From assembly GCF_002795245.1 (NCBI RefSeq), contig NZ_PGVG01000027.1, positions 31,030-95,029 of the forward strand: DNA of 64,000 nucleotides. The letters run 5' to 3'. This DNA comes from Bradyrhizobium forestalis (lineage in GTDB: Bacteria > Pseudomonadota > Alphaproteobacteria > Rhizobiales > Xanthobacteraceae). The notes beneath the pieces are model-generated. The model saw only the letters and a program-made list of their open reading frames with translations. It was not told the origin of the DNA and searched no databases. Made by a program: the position numbers and the translations under genes. Below, piece after piece: positions 39,883 to 48,289 of the stretch (positions within the stretch are counted from its first letter, which is position 1; each line of letters opens with the position of its first letter).

Positions 39883-40914
39883 ATGGCTCTCGTCCTGGTT
39901 ACCGGTGGCAGTGGCTTCATCGGACATCACCTCGTAGAAGCGCTCCGCGCCCGTGGGCAGCGGGTCCGTGTTCTCGATGTCCGTGCGCCGACCGCGGCGA
40001 ACGCGGACGTCGAACACGTCCACGGCTCGGTGCTGGACGGCGCCGCGGTCGATGCTGCGATCGCCGGTGTCGACCAGGTCTATCACCTCGCCGGCCTGCC
40101 CGGCATGTGGGTCGCCAACAAGCAGGACTTTCACGACGTCAATTGCCGCGGCACCGAAATCGTGCTCGCGGCGGCCATGAAGCGCGGCGTGTCGCGTTTC
40201 CTGCACTGCTCGACCGAATCGATCCTGTTCCCCTATTGCGACCTCAAGGGCGTTCCCGCCGAAGAGGCGCTGCAGCCGGCCGACGCGATGCCCGGCGCCT
40301 ATACGCGATCGAAATCGCTCGCCGAGCATCATGCCGCCAAGGCGGCGGCCGCGGGGTTCCCTCTCGTGATCGGCACGCCGACCATGCCGATCGGCGCTGC
40401 CGACCACAATCTGACACCGCCGACCGCGATGCTCTGGTACTTCCTCCAGAAGAAGGTGCAGCCGCATCTCAACTTCCTGGTCAATCTCGTCGACGTCCGC
40501 GACGTCGCCATGGGCCTCGTGCTGGCCATGGAACGCGGCCGCCTCGGCCACCGCTACATCCTCGGCGGCGACTGCGTCCCGCTCGGCAACATTCTGCGCA
40601 TGATGTCGGCGATGAGCGGCCGCCGGCAGTTTCCGCTCGTCGTGCCCGGCAAGATCGCCGAGTTCTCCGCGATCATGCTCGAATACATCGCCGATCACGT
40701 CACCCGCCAGCCGCCCAACGGCACCGCCGAGGGCGTGCGCATCGCGCTCGCCGCGAGCGATCTCTCGATCGGCAAGGCGCGCACCGAGCTCGGCTATTCG
40801 CCGCGTCCGATCGAGCCGGTCTTGCGCGAAACCATCACCCATCTGCTCGCCCGCAACGGCCAGCAGCCCTCCGGCGCCATCAAGCATCACGCGCTCTCCT
40901 CGCGCGCGGGCTAA
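39883..40914 (+). CDS. NAD-dependent epimerase/dehydratase (extended SDR)
   Basis: A 343-residue extended short-chain dehydrogenase. The cofactor motif is VLVTGGSGFIGHHLVEALRA, and the active-site region is CSTESILFPYCDLKG with Tyr-x3-Lys in GAYTRSKSLAEHHAA. It acts on a nucleotide-sugar or sterol-like substrate. The closest family I recognise is the hopanoid-associated sugar epimerase group, but this is uncertain. A methyltransferase gene starts 27 bases downstream, and an Mpo1-like gene ends 28 bases upstream, so a lipid-modifying operon is plausible. The frame upstream of 39883 is not homologous. Confidence 0.85.
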   Translation: MALVLVTGGSGFIGHHLVEALRARGQRVRVLDVRAPTAANADVEHVHGSVLDGAAVDAAIAGVDQVYHLAGLPGMWVANKQDFHDVNCRGTEIVLAAAMKRGVSRFLHCSTESILFPYCDLKGVPAEEALQPADAMPGAYTRSKSLAEHHAAKAAAAGFPLVIGTPTMPIGAADHNLTPPTAMLWYFLQKKVQPHLNFLVNLVDVRDVAMGLVLAMERGRLGHRYILGGDCVPLGNILRMMSAMSGRRQFPLVVPGKIAEFSAIMLEYIADHVTRQPPNGTAEGVRIALAASDLSIGKARTELGYSPRPIEPVLRETITHLLARNGQQPSGAIKHHALSSRAG

Positions 40915-40941
40915 AGCCGCCGCCTAACGCAAAGAACCTTC

Positions 40942-41568
40942 ATGTCCTTCGATTTCAGCAAGCTTCTCTCTGTCGCCTGGGGTGGCTGGACCACGACCTG
41001 GCCGACGCAACTGCTCGCCCTGATCTGGCTCGCCTGGCTCGCAAGCTGGGTCGGCGCCTCGTTTTGGCAAGGGCGCACGCAGAAGCAGGTGATGACGCTG
41101 GAATCCGGCCGCTATCGCATTCCGATCCTGGTCGGCGGCATCCTGTTCACGCCGTGGACCGCGGAAGTGCTGAACGAGAAGCCGCTCTGGGTGTTCAGCA
41201 ATACGGCCGTCTACATCACGGCGCTGATCGTGCTCGCCGGCATCTCCTTCACCTGGTGGGGGCGACTGCATCTCGGCAAGTTCTGGTCCAACACCATCAC
41301 CCACAAGGAAGACCACCGCGTCATCGACACCGGTCCCTACGGCATCGTCCGCCATCCGATCTATACCGGCCTGATCGCCGGCATGCTTGCAACCGGCATC
41401 GCGGTCGGCACCGTGACCGCGATCCTCGGCGCCATCCTGATCTCGCTCGGCATGTGGCAGAAGGGCCGGATGGAAGAGGTGTTTCTGTCCAAGGAGCTCG
41501 GCGAGGACGCCTACGGCGCCTATTGCCGCCGCGTTCCGATGATCATTCCGTTCCTGTCGCCGCGGTGA
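40942..41568 (+). CDS. Isoprenylcysteine-type (ICMT/PEMT-like) methyltransferase
   Basis: A 208-residue integral membrane methyltransferase of the ICMT/phospholipid-methyltransferase type. Four or five membrane segments are seen (PTQLLALIWLAWLASWVGAS, NTAVYITALIVLAGISFTWW, LIAGMLATGIAVGTVTAILG). The SAM-binding signature is DHRVIDTGPYGIVRHPIYTG, and the end RMEEVFLSKELGEDAYGAYC matches the usual EExxLxxxFGxxYxxYxxxV. It most likely methylates a lipid. It is the last gene of the cluster with the epimerase and the Mpo1-like protein. Confidence 0.9.
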   Translation: MSFDFSKLLSVAWGGWTTTWPTQLLALIWLAWLASWVGASFWQGRTQKQVMTLESGRYRIPILVGGILFTPWTAEVLNEKPLWVFSNTAVYITALIVLAGISFTWWGRLHLGKFWSNTITHKEDHRVIDTGPYGIVRHPIYTGLIAGMLATGIAVGTVTAILGAILISLGMWQKGRMEEVFLSKELGEDAYGAYCRRVPMIIPFLSPR

Positions 41569-41591
41569 AGGCGTAGCTGCTCGCCTCACGC

Positions 41592-41751
41592 TCATGTCCC
41601 GGGCGCGCTGCAACGCCCTTAGCGTTGCTGCGCAGAGCCGGGACCCAGATAGCGGCTTACGCCTGCGGTGATATGGGCCCCGGCTCTGCAGCGCACCGCG
41701 CCGGACGATGCTTCGCATCGCCGGAGCGCTGCGCTGCGTCCGGGGCACGAG
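41592..41751. repeat. GTCCCGGG...GTCCGGGGCACGAG palindromic repeat, copy 1
   Basis: From 41592, GTCCCGGGCGCGCTGCAACG, a central GCAGAGCCGGGACCCAG / GGGCCCCGGCTCTGC inverted pair, a CTTCGCATCG hairpin and GCGCTGCGTCCGGGGCACGA to 41751. A copy at 53551-53672 shares this layout. The rest of the 375-base gap before the sorbosone dehydrogenase gene (41752-41943) holds no gene I can support. Confidence 0.8.
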
Positions 41752-41943
41752 CGCATGCTTTCCGCGCGGCACGGCGGCTGGAGCGGCAGATCGGTCGCTG
41801 ATCTCCGGGCTAAGCTCATCGGCGCGCGTCCCATGCAAATTCGATCGGCTGCCATTCCACGGGAATAGACCCCACCGGCGCGCCGCACAGGTTGACGTCT
41901 GCCCCATCAGCCAGTTGGATGCGCGCGCAAACAGGGGCTTGTC

Positions 41944-43248
41944 ATGACGTTTTCCAGCATCTTCGCGCAGTTCGTCGCGTTCATCGGCGGCATCGCGCTG
42001 CAATGGCGGAAGCTCTCAGGCAACACGCCCGACCCGGCCTGGGGCCAAACGCCGGCCATTCCCGAGGCGAAGCCGCAAGGCGCGATCCCGACGCTGAAAA
42101 TGCCGAGCGCGCGCGGCTGGAGCGAGGGCCAGAAGCCGACGGTCGCGCCCGGGCTCGAGGTCAACGCGTTCGCGACCGGTCTCGACCATCCGCGCTGGAT
42201 CGAGGTGCTGCCCAACGGCGACGTGCTGATCGCGGAAGCGACGCAGATCGCAGGTCCGCCGCGCACCGTGTTTCACTACGCGATGCAGGCGACGATGCGC
42301 CGCGCCGCCGCGCTCGGCGTATCCGCCAACCGCATCACGCTCTTGCGCGACAAGGACGGCGACGGCGTCGCCGAGGTTCGCGGCGCCTTCATGGAAAATC
42401 TCAGCCAGCCGTTCGGCATGGCGCTGGTCGGCGACACCTTCTATGTCGGCAACACCGACGGCGTGATGGCGTTTCCTTACGTCGCAGGCGCCGATCACAT
42501 CAATGCGCCGGGCAAGCGGCTCAGGACGTTCAAGCCGGGCGGACACTGGACGCGCAGCCTGCTCGCGAGCCCCGACGGCAAGAGGCTCTATGCCGGCGTC
42601 GGCTCACTCAGCAACATCGCCGAGATGGGCATGGAGGTCGAGGAAGGCCGCGCCGCCATCTACGAGCTCGATCTCGTCGCCGGCACGCATCGCATCTTCG
42701 GTGCCGGCCTGCGCAATCCGGTTGGCCTCGCCTGGGAGCCGAGCACGGGCGTGCTCTGGACCGTCGTCAACGAGCGCGACGGTCTCGGCGACGAGACGCC
42801 GCCTGATTATCTCACCTCGGTGCGCGACGGCGGCTTCTACGGCTGGCCCTATTGCTACTGGGGCAAGACGGTGGATGACCGCGTGCCGCAGGATCCGGCG
42901 ATGGTGGCCAAGGCGCTGCAACCGGACTACGCGCTCGGCGGCCACACTGCTTCGCTCGGACTGTGCTGGATGCCCGCAGGGACCCTGCCCGGCTTCGGCG
43001 ACGGCATGGTGATCGGCCAGCACGGATCGTGGAATCGCAGCAAGCTGTCCGGCTACAAGCTGGTGTTCATCCCGTTCGAGAACGGCAAGCCCTCCGGCCC
43101 CGGCCGCGACATCCTGTCGGGCTTCCTGTCACCGGACGAGAAGGAATCCTACGGCCGTCCGGTCGGCGTCGCAATCGGCCCCGACAAGAAGTCGCTGCTG
43201 ATGGCCGACGACGTCGGCAACGTGATCTGGCGCGTCACGGGGGCGTAA
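41944..43248 (+). CDS. Sorbosone/PQQ-type sugar dehydrogenase (beta-propeller)
   Basis: A 434-residue beta-propeller dehydrogenase of the L-sorbosone / soluble glucose dehydrogenase class, which uses PQQ. Visible blade motifs are VNAFATGLDHPRWIEVLPNG, DVLIAEATQ, NRITLLRDKDGDGVAEVRGA, GLRNPVGLAWEPSTGVLWTV with NERDGLGDETPPDYLTSV and GGFYGWPYCYWG. An N-terminal hydrophobic stretch (FSSIFAQFVAFIGGIALQW) could be a membrane anchor or signal. The sugar substrate is unknown. It has no operon partner. Confidence 0.85.
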   Translation: MTFSSIFAQFVAFIGGIALQWRKLSGNTPDPAWGQTPAIPEAKPQGAIPTLKMPSARGWSEGQKPTVAPGLEVNAFATGLDHPRWIEVLPNGDVLIAEATQIAGPPRTVFHYAMQATMRRAAALGVSANRITLLRDKDGDGVAEVRGAFMENLSQPFGMALVGDTFYVGNTDGVMAFPYVAGADHINAPGKRLRTFKPGGHWTRSLLASPDGKRLYAGVGSLSNIAEMGMEVEEGRAAIYELDLVAGTHRIFGAGLRNPVGLAWEPSTGVLWTVVNERDGLGDETPPDYLTSVRDGGFYGWPYCYWGKTVDDRVPQDPAMVAKALQPDYALGGHTASLGLCWMPAGTLPGFGDGMVIGQHGSWNRSKLSGYKLVFIPFENGKPSGPGRDILSGFLSPDEKESYGRPVGVAIGPDKKSLLMADDVGNVIWRVTGA

Positions 43249-43292
43249 TAAGAAATGTGCTGAGATCGCCTCCGGCGATCGCATATGCGTTC

Positions 43293-43429
43293 CGTCATCC
43301 TGAGGCGCGAGTGGGGTGATGCAAAGCATCGCGCCGGGAGCCTCGAAGGATGAACGGCCGCGATGCAGCCGGGCCGTGCATCCTTCGAGGCTCGCCTTGC
43401 TTTGCAAGGCGAGCACCTCAGGATGACGG
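43293..43429. repeat. CATCCTGAGG...CTCGAAGGATG repeats, copy 3
   Basis: Two head-to-head units: GTCATCCTGAGGCGCGAGTG to GCCTCGAAGGATGA (43293-43352), then GCATCCTTCGAGGCTCGCCT to GCACCTCAGGATGACGG (43378-43429). It shares the AGGATGA/CATCCTGAGG core of the copies at 18714 and 34324. It fills the gap before the aspartate dehydrogenase stop. Confidence 0.8.
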
Positions 43430-43449
43430 TGATAGAGCGCCTCAATCCA

Positions 43450-44283
43450 TCACGTCCCCACGCACAGCGTGGCACGCTGCTTGCGCAGCAGCGCGATTAC
43501 GGACAGCGCTGTGATCAGGCCGGTCTTGGGATTCTCCGACGGGACGTTCTCGATGCCCATCGAGAACCGCGCCGAATCCGCCTCGACCTCGATGCGATGA
43601 ACGTTGCGCGTCACGGTGGGGTCGGCCCAAACCTGAATCTGGGTGCGATCGGGTCCGATGCCGGCCAGCGACAGCGCAACAGCGACATTGACATTCGCCG
43701 GAAAGCCCTTCGCCGCCTCGCGCGCGCTGCCCTCGAACAGTTTCAGCGGCTCGCGCAGATTGTCGATGTCGATCTTGTTCTGCACGATGAACGGCGCGCC
43801 CTTCAGGCCGTCGATCGGCTTGCGCGTCACCATCTTCACGGAATGAATAGTGCCGACCGCGGCGGCGTTGACGGCATCGAGGCCGATCAGCGCGCCGGTC
43901 GGCACGAGAATGCGGCCGCCATTGGTGCGGGCGAGATCGACGAGATCGAAATTGTCGAGCAACCCGCCGACGCTGACCACGACCGCGGACTTGCCGCGCC
44001 TCACCGCAGGCTCGACGATCGCGCGCAGCTGGCTGCTCGGCGCACACTCGACCACGATGTCGGCGACCTCGCCAAGCTGGTCGATCGGCAGGATTTTCGG
44101 TGGGCGGCGCAAGCTGTTGATGAAGGCTTGATGCTTGGCGGGATCGCGCACCGCCACGGCGGACAGCGTCAATCCTTCGACACCCTGATCGAGCGCGGTT
44201 GCGATCTTGGTGCCGATCGAGCCCAGCCCGGCAATGGCAACCCGCAATTCACCCGACGCATTCAGTCCAGTCATCGCATCCAC
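43450..44283 (-). CDS. Aspartate dehydrogenase (NadX-type)
   Basis: A 277-residue NAD(P)-dependent L-aspartate dehydrogenase, which makes iminoaspartate/oxaloacetate and ammonia and can feed NAD synthesis. The N-terminal motif VAIAGLGSIGTKIATALDQG, VVECAPSSQLRAIVEPAVRR and the central SVGGLLDNFDLVDLARTNGG with RILVPTGALIGLDAV match the family. The end GPDRTQIQVWADPTVTRNVH and NPKTGLITALSVIALLRK are also typical. It lies 28 bases downstream of the LysR gene on the same strand, so the two may share a transcript. Length is normal. Confidence 0.88.
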   Translation of the reverse strand: MDAMTGLNASGELRVAIAGLGSIGTKIATALDQGVEGLTLSAVAVRDPAKHQAFINSLRRPPKILPIDQLGEVADIVVECAPSSQLRAIVEPAVRRGKSAVVVSVGGLLDNFDLVDLARTNGGRILVPTGALIGLDAVNAAAVGTIHSVKMVTRKPIDGLKGAPFIVQNKIDIDNLREPLKLFEGSAREAAKGFPANVNVAVALSLAGIGPDRTQIQVWADPTVTRNVHRIEVEADSARFSMGIENVPSENPKTGLITALSVIALLRKQRATLCVGT

Positions 44284-44311
44284 CTTCTCTCCAAGCTTGG
44301 GTCATAGCCGC

Positions 44312-45220
44312 TCACGCCTCCCGCGCATAGCTGCGCAGGCGCGCCTCCAGCACGGCCAGCATGGCATCGCGGGCCGGATCGCGCGAGCCGCGCAGCCAGG
44401 CGGCGGCGAGCGGCAGGCGGCCGGTCTGCTTCGGTCGGAGCGGCACGAAGCGCACGCCCGAGACGGCCATCCGCGCGGTCCAGCGCGGCACGATCGCAAC
44501 CCCGAGCTTCGTTGCCACCAGATTGATGATGGTCTGCTTCTCGTCGGCGACCTGCACGATACGCGGTGTCAGGCCGGCTTGTTCGAACAGCTTCGTCGTG
44601 AGGTCGTGGCTGTGCGGCCGCGAGCGGCGGTCCGGCACCAGCATCGCCTCGTCGGCGATCTCCGCCAGCGTGATCGCTTTGCGCCCGGCCAGCGCGTGCC
44701 GCCGCGGGAACGCCACGATCGCGCTCTCCTGGAGCAGGTCGCGGAATTCGAGCCGCTTGTCGGGCCGGTCAGGCGGACGGACGAAGGCGAGATCGAGCGC
44801 GCCGGTCAAGATCTTCGGCAGCAGGCGGACGGTCTTGTCTTCGAGGAGTTGCACCGCAATCTCCGGGTGCCTGGCACGGAAATCGCGCAGGAGCGGCGGC
44901 AGCAGCCCCGCTGCCGCGCTGTCGATGGCACCGACACGCAGCCGCCGCGCGCCCCCCGCGCGCGAGCGGTTGCGAAGGTTACCCTCGACCGCCTCGACCT
45001 TGGCGAGGATGGCGCGGGCATCGCGCAGCAGCGTGGTGCCGTCCTCAGTGAGCGACACCGCGCGCGTGGTCCGCGCGAACAGCCGCGTGCCGAGATCCTG
45101 CTCCAGCAGCCTGATCTGCCGACCGAGCGCGGAGGGCAGCATCTGCAGCTGCTGCGCCGCACGGCCGAAATGCAGCTGCTCGGCCGCCGCCACGAAGCAC
45201 CGGAGCTGATGCAATTCCAT
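44312..45220 (-). CDS. LysR-family regulator
   Basis: A 302-residue LTTR: ELHQLRCFVAAAEQLHFGRA and AQQLQMLPSALGRQIRLLEQ give the DNA-binding half; LRVGAIDSAAAGLLPPLLRD and FVRPPDRPDKRLEFRDLLQE are in the CbnR/CatR-like ligand domain. It is divergent from the tartrate dehydrogenase gene and upstream of the aspartate dehydrogenase gene, so it likely controls one or both. The effector is probably a dicarboxylate (inference). Confidence 0.92.
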   Translation of the reverse strand: MELHQLRCFVAAAEQLHFGRAAQQLQMLPSALGRQIRLLEQDLGTRLFARTTRAVSLTEDGTTLLRDARAILAKVEAVEGNLRNRSRAGGARRLRVGAIDSAAAGLLPPLLRDFRARHPEIAVQLLEDKTVRLLPKILTGALDLAFVRPPDRPDKRLEFRDLLQESAIVAFPRRHALAGRKAITLAEIADEAMLVPDRRSRPHSHDLTTKLFEQAGLTPRIVQVADEKQTIINLVATKLGVAIVPRWTARMAVSGVRFVPLRPKQTGRLPLAAAWLRGSRDPARDAMLAVLEARLRSYAREA

Positions 45221-45362
45221 TCAGGATCCTCTCGTCTCGCCCCGTGAGGATTATATCATTTTTTTGTATAAACCAGCGTCAATTGAGTCCGCCCTGCACA
45301 CCCATCTAGATTTGCCGACGAAGCAAGACGGTCAGACAAGATCTCCCAAACGGAGCAATTCC
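45221..45362. promoter_or_regulatory. Divergent LysR/tartrate dehydrogenase control region
   Basis: The 142-base gap has an AT-rich core, ATTATATCATTTTTTTGTAT then AAACC (45250-45274), in which T-N11-A spacing for a LysR regulator can be found. GGAGCAATTCC next to 45363 is the ribosome binding site of the rightward gene. Confidence 0.45.
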
Positions 45363-46436
45363 ATGCGCACCCATTCGATCGCAGCCATCCCCGCCGACGG
45401 CATCGGGCCCGAGGTGATTTCGGCCGGTGTTCGCGTGCTGGAGGCTCTGGCCAAACGCAGCGGCGACCTTGCCTTCAACGTCAAGACGTTCGACTGGGGC
45501 TCCGACTATTACAAGAAGCACGGCGTGATGATGCCGGCCGACGGCCTCACCGAGCTGAAGAAGTTCGACGCGATCTATTTCGGCGCGGTGGGCGCCCCCG
45601 ATGTGCCCGATCACATCACGCTGTGGGGCCTGCGCCTGCCGATCTGCCAGGGTTTTGACCAATACGCCAATGTGCGGCCGACCAAGATCTTGCCGGGCGT
45701 GGCCTCGCCGCTGCGCAATGTCGGCGTCGGCGATCTCGACTGGGTGATCGTGCGCGAGAACTCGGAAGGCGAGTATGCCGGCATGGGCGGCCGCGCCCAC
45801 AAGGGCCTGCCGGAGGAGGTCGGCACGGAAGTCGCCGTCTTCACCCGCGTCGGCGTCACCCGCATCATGCGCTACGCGTTCCAGCTCGCGCAGTCGCGCC
45901 CGCGCAAGCTGCTCACGGTGGTCACCAAGTCGAATGCACAGCGCCACGGCATGGTGATGTGGGACGAGATCGCCGCCGAGGTCGCGGGCGAATTCCCCGA
46001 CGTCAGCTGGGACAAGATGCTGGTCGACGCCATGACGGTGCGCATGACGCTGCACCCGAAGAGCCTCGACACCATCGTCGCGACCAATCTCCATGCCGAC
46101 ATCCTCTCCGACCTCGCCGGCGCGCTGGCGGGAAGCCTCGGCGTGGCACCGACCGGCAACATCGATCCGCAGCGCCGCTTCCCCTCGATGTTCGAGCCGA
46201 TCCACGGTTCGGCCTTCGACATCACCGGCAAGGGCATCGCCAACCCGGTCGCAACGTTCTGGACCGGCGCGCAGATGCTCGAGCATCTCGGCGAGAAGGA
46301 TGCGGCCTCACGGCTGATGGCGGCGGTCGAGCGCGTCTGCGCCGCCGGCGTGCTGACGCCCGATGTCGGCGGCAAGGCGACGACGAAGGAGGTGACGGAC
46401 GCCGTGATCGACGCGATCCACGGGTCGAATGTGTGA
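45363..46436 (+). CDS. ttuC: Tartrate dehydrogenase/decarboxylase (isopropylmalate-dehydrogenase family)
   Basis: A 357-residue beta-decarboxylating dehydrogenase of the TtuC/YeaU (tartrate, D-malate) branch, which acts on tartrate, malate or related hydroxydicarboxylates with NAD. Family landmarks are IPADGIGPEVISAGVRVLEA, AIYFGAVGAPDVPDHITLWG, LRLPICQGFDQYANVRPTKI, VIVRENSEGEYAGMGGRAHK, VDAMTVRMTLHPKSLDTIVA and ATNLHADILSDLAGALAGSL. The GEYAGMGGRAHKG segment separates it from LeuB. GGAGCAATTCC precedes the ATG at 45363; an upstream in-frame ATG is not used. Likely controlled by the divergent LysR gene. Confidence 0.9.
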   Translation: MRTHSIAAIPADGIGPEVISAGVRVLEALAKRSGDLAFNVKTFDWGSDYYKKHGVMMPADGLTELKKFDAIYFGAVGAPDVPDHITLWGLRLPICQGFDQYANVRPTKILPGVASPLRNVGVGDLDWVIVRENSEGEYAGMGGRAHKGLPEEVGTEVAVFTRVGVTRIMRYAFQLAQSRPRKLLTVVTKSNAQRHGMVMWDEIAAEVAGEFPDVSWDKMLVDAMTVRMTLHPKSLDTIVATNLHADILSDLAGALAGSLGVAPTGNIDPQRRFPSMFEPIHGSAFDITGKGIANPVATFWTGAQMLEHLGEKDAASRLMAAVERVCAAGVLTPDVGGKATTKEVTDAVIDAIHGSNV

Positions 46437-46470
46437 GTTTGGCGGCGCCCGCGCGGCAACGATAGTGTGC

Positions 46471-46640
46471 TCCCTCGCCCCGTTCTTACGGGGGCGCGAC
46501 GAGCTTCGCTCGCGCTGGGAGGGTTGGGGTGAGGGGCTGCTTCCACGACAACGGTGGCAGATCGACTCGCGGAGGGTCCCCCTCACCCGGAATCCGCGCT
46601 GCGCGCGCATTCCGGCCTCTCCCCGCACGCGGGGAGAGGC
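46471..46640. repeat. CTCTCCC-family palindromic repeat, copy 3
   Basis: CTCGCCCCGTTCTTACGGGGGCGCGACG and TTGGGGTGAGGGG on the left, CCCCCTCACCCGG and GCCTCTCCCCGCACGCGGGGAGAGG on the right, around a GTTG-type spacer (long sequences given here only by their arms). It lies in the gap before the stop of the LysM-lipase gene. Confidence 0.8.
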
Positions 46641-46652
46641 GAAGAGGATGCC

Positions 46653-47594
46653 CTACTTCCGCCCCGCCGGAGCCGCCGGCGGCGTCGCCATCGCGGCGGC
46701 CGGCTCGGGCGGTGTCAGGTGGCGCGGGACGATGATGGTCTGGCCTGGGGTGAGCTGCGCGTTCTCTGCAAGCGAGTTGCTCTGCGCGAGCGTCCACAGC
46801 GGCACGCGATTGGCCGCGGCGATGCTCTCCATGGTGTCGCCGCGGCGCACCGGCACCCGCACGCCGCTGTCCCACAATTCGACCAGCGTATCCGCGGGCA
46901 CGAGATAGCGCAGCGGCACGGCATCGGCCTGGGCTTGCGGCGGAATGCGCGGGAGCTGCGTCACCATCTCGACGATCTGGCGGTGGATGTCGTCGGATTT
47001 CTCGATGTTGATGTGGCTGACGCGCGCGTTTTCCTTGAGGTCGTAGCTGGCATAATGGCCGCGAAAGCCGGGCACAGCCACGACATCGCCGCCACCGAGC
47101 ACGCTGTCGGACAGGAAGATGTTGATGAAGCGCTCGACATTGAGTGGCACATCGCCGGTCGCATGCGCGGGATCGATGGCGATGACGAGGCTGATCGGGA
47201 TGCTCTCCTTGGCCGCCATCTCGGAGATGACGACCGAGCACAGCCCGCCCATCGAGTGGCCGATCAGCACGATCGGCGCCGCCTTCTCCTTGTAGCTGGC
47301 GATGACGCGGCTGCCGATCAGCCGGCACAGGGTGAACTCGTAGACGTCGGCGGAGAAGCCGGCCTGTGTCAGCTTCTCGCCGAGCCGATCCATGCCGGTC
47401 GAGAAGATCGGGCCCATGGCGCCGCGAAACAGGTAGACCTTCGGCGGCGGCAATGGCTCGAACGGCGGCGGCGGCGGCGCGGCGGGTACGGCCGCGGTGG
47501 TCTTGGATTTGGGCGGTGAAGCAACGGCCATGCCGCTGCCCAAGGCGAGCAGCACGACTGCTGCCAGCGCGACTAGTCGCCTCGAATGAATCAT
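46653..47594 (-). CDS. Secreted lipase-like hydrolase with a C-terminal LysM domain
   Basis: A 313-residue secreted protein. A signal peptide (MIHSRRLVALAAVVLLALGS) and a Pro-rich stretch precede an alpha/beta-hydrolase-like region with APIVLIGHSMGGLCSVVISE (nucleophile-elbow G-H-S-M-G) and ALD-like IDPAHATGDVPLNVERFINI. A LysM domain (VPVRRGDTMESIAAANRVPL, WTLAQSNSLAENAQLTPGQT) follows, which suggests anchoring to peptidoglycan. The N-terminal motif KVYLFRGAMGPIFSTGMDRL is shared with the protein at 48290-49009. Substrate is unknown. I use the ATG at 47594 with the signal peptide. Confidence 0.82.
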   Translation of the reverse strand: MIHSRRLVALAAVVLLALGSGMAVASPPKSKTTAAVPAAPPPPPFEPLPPPKVYLFRGAMGPIFSTGMDRLGEKLTQAGFSADVYEFTLCRLIGSRVIASYKEKAAPIVLIGHSMGGLCSVVISEMAAKESIPISLVIAIDPAHATGDVPLNVERFINIFLSDSVLGGGDVVAVPGFRGHYASYDLKENARVSHINIEKSDDIHRQIVEMVTQLPRIPPQAQADAVPLRYLVPADTLVELWDSGVRVPVRRGDTMESIAAANRVPLWTLAQSNSLAENAQLTPGQTIIVPRHLTPPEPAAAMATPPAAPAGRK

Positions 47595-47779
47595 CAGTCC
47601 AGCAGTCCCACCACGGGAGGCAATGGCCTCCCCTACCGGGCTTAGTGACCACCGATTGGGTGGATTTTGGGGCACGGGAACCGGATGCCTCGCCTCCGAA
47701 AACCCGTCCTGCCGCGCATCCACGGGGTCTTGCGACGATCGGCCCCAGGCCGGCCTCGCGAAGGGCTACAGCGGCCGGC

Positions 47780-48064
47780 ACATCGCAAGGTGCTGCTGTT
47801 CATGGCCTCCGCCAACCGCGGTGCCGCGCGCTGGGACGAGCCGGACCATTTCGAGGCGGAACGCGTTGCGACCGGCCACGTCGGCTTCGGCGCCGTATCC
47901 ACGCCTGCGTCGGCCAGATGATCGCGCGTCTGGAAGGCGAATTGATCTTCAGCGAGCTCGCGAGACGCGTAAAGACCATCGAGCTCACCGCGGAGCCGAA
48001 ACGCAGGCTCAACAATTCCCTGCGCGGGCTGGAGAGCATGCCGGTACGTGTGACGGCCGCTTAA
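47780..48064 (+). pseudogene. Frameshifted C-terminal remnant of a second cytochrome P450
   Basis: In one frame the DNA reads HRKVLLFMASANRGAARWDE, PDHFEAERVATGHVGFGA; one base out of frame it goes on IHACVGQMIARLEGELIFSE, then LARRVKTIELTAEPKRRLNN and SLRGLESMPVRV. Together this is the heme-loop-to-end part of a P450 (FGxGIHxCxGxxxARxE), broken by a one-base loss within the Gly-x-Gly part of the heme loop near 47893. The rest of the gene upstream is absent. It is therefore dead. The complete P450 at 8.2 kb is not the same subfamily. Confidence 0.75.
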
Positions 48065-48102
48065 AGCGTGATGAGATTGAGCTCGGTCGTCGGTTGGGGC
48101 TC

Positions 48103-48250
48103 ACCTCTCCCCGCGGGGAGAGGTCGGATTGCTATGGCGCGCAATTGCGCGCCTGAGCAATCCGGGTGAGGGGCTGCAGCGTTCAGTGAGGCCGTAACCC
48201 CTCACCCGGATTGCATCTTCGATGCGATCCGACCTCTCCCTACGGGAGAG
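48103..48250. repeat. CTCTCCC-family palindromic repeat, copy 4
   Basis: CACCTCTCCCCGCGGGGAGA and GGTGAGGGGCTGCAGC are on the left, AACCCCTCACCCGG and CCTCTCCCTACGGGAGAGGTG on the right, with inner hairpins GGATTGC...GCAATCC. It lies between the P450 scar and the hydrolase gene. Confidence 0.85.
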
Positions 48251-48289
48251 GTGAACCACATCCGCCCGCGCTTCCGATCGACGTTGACC

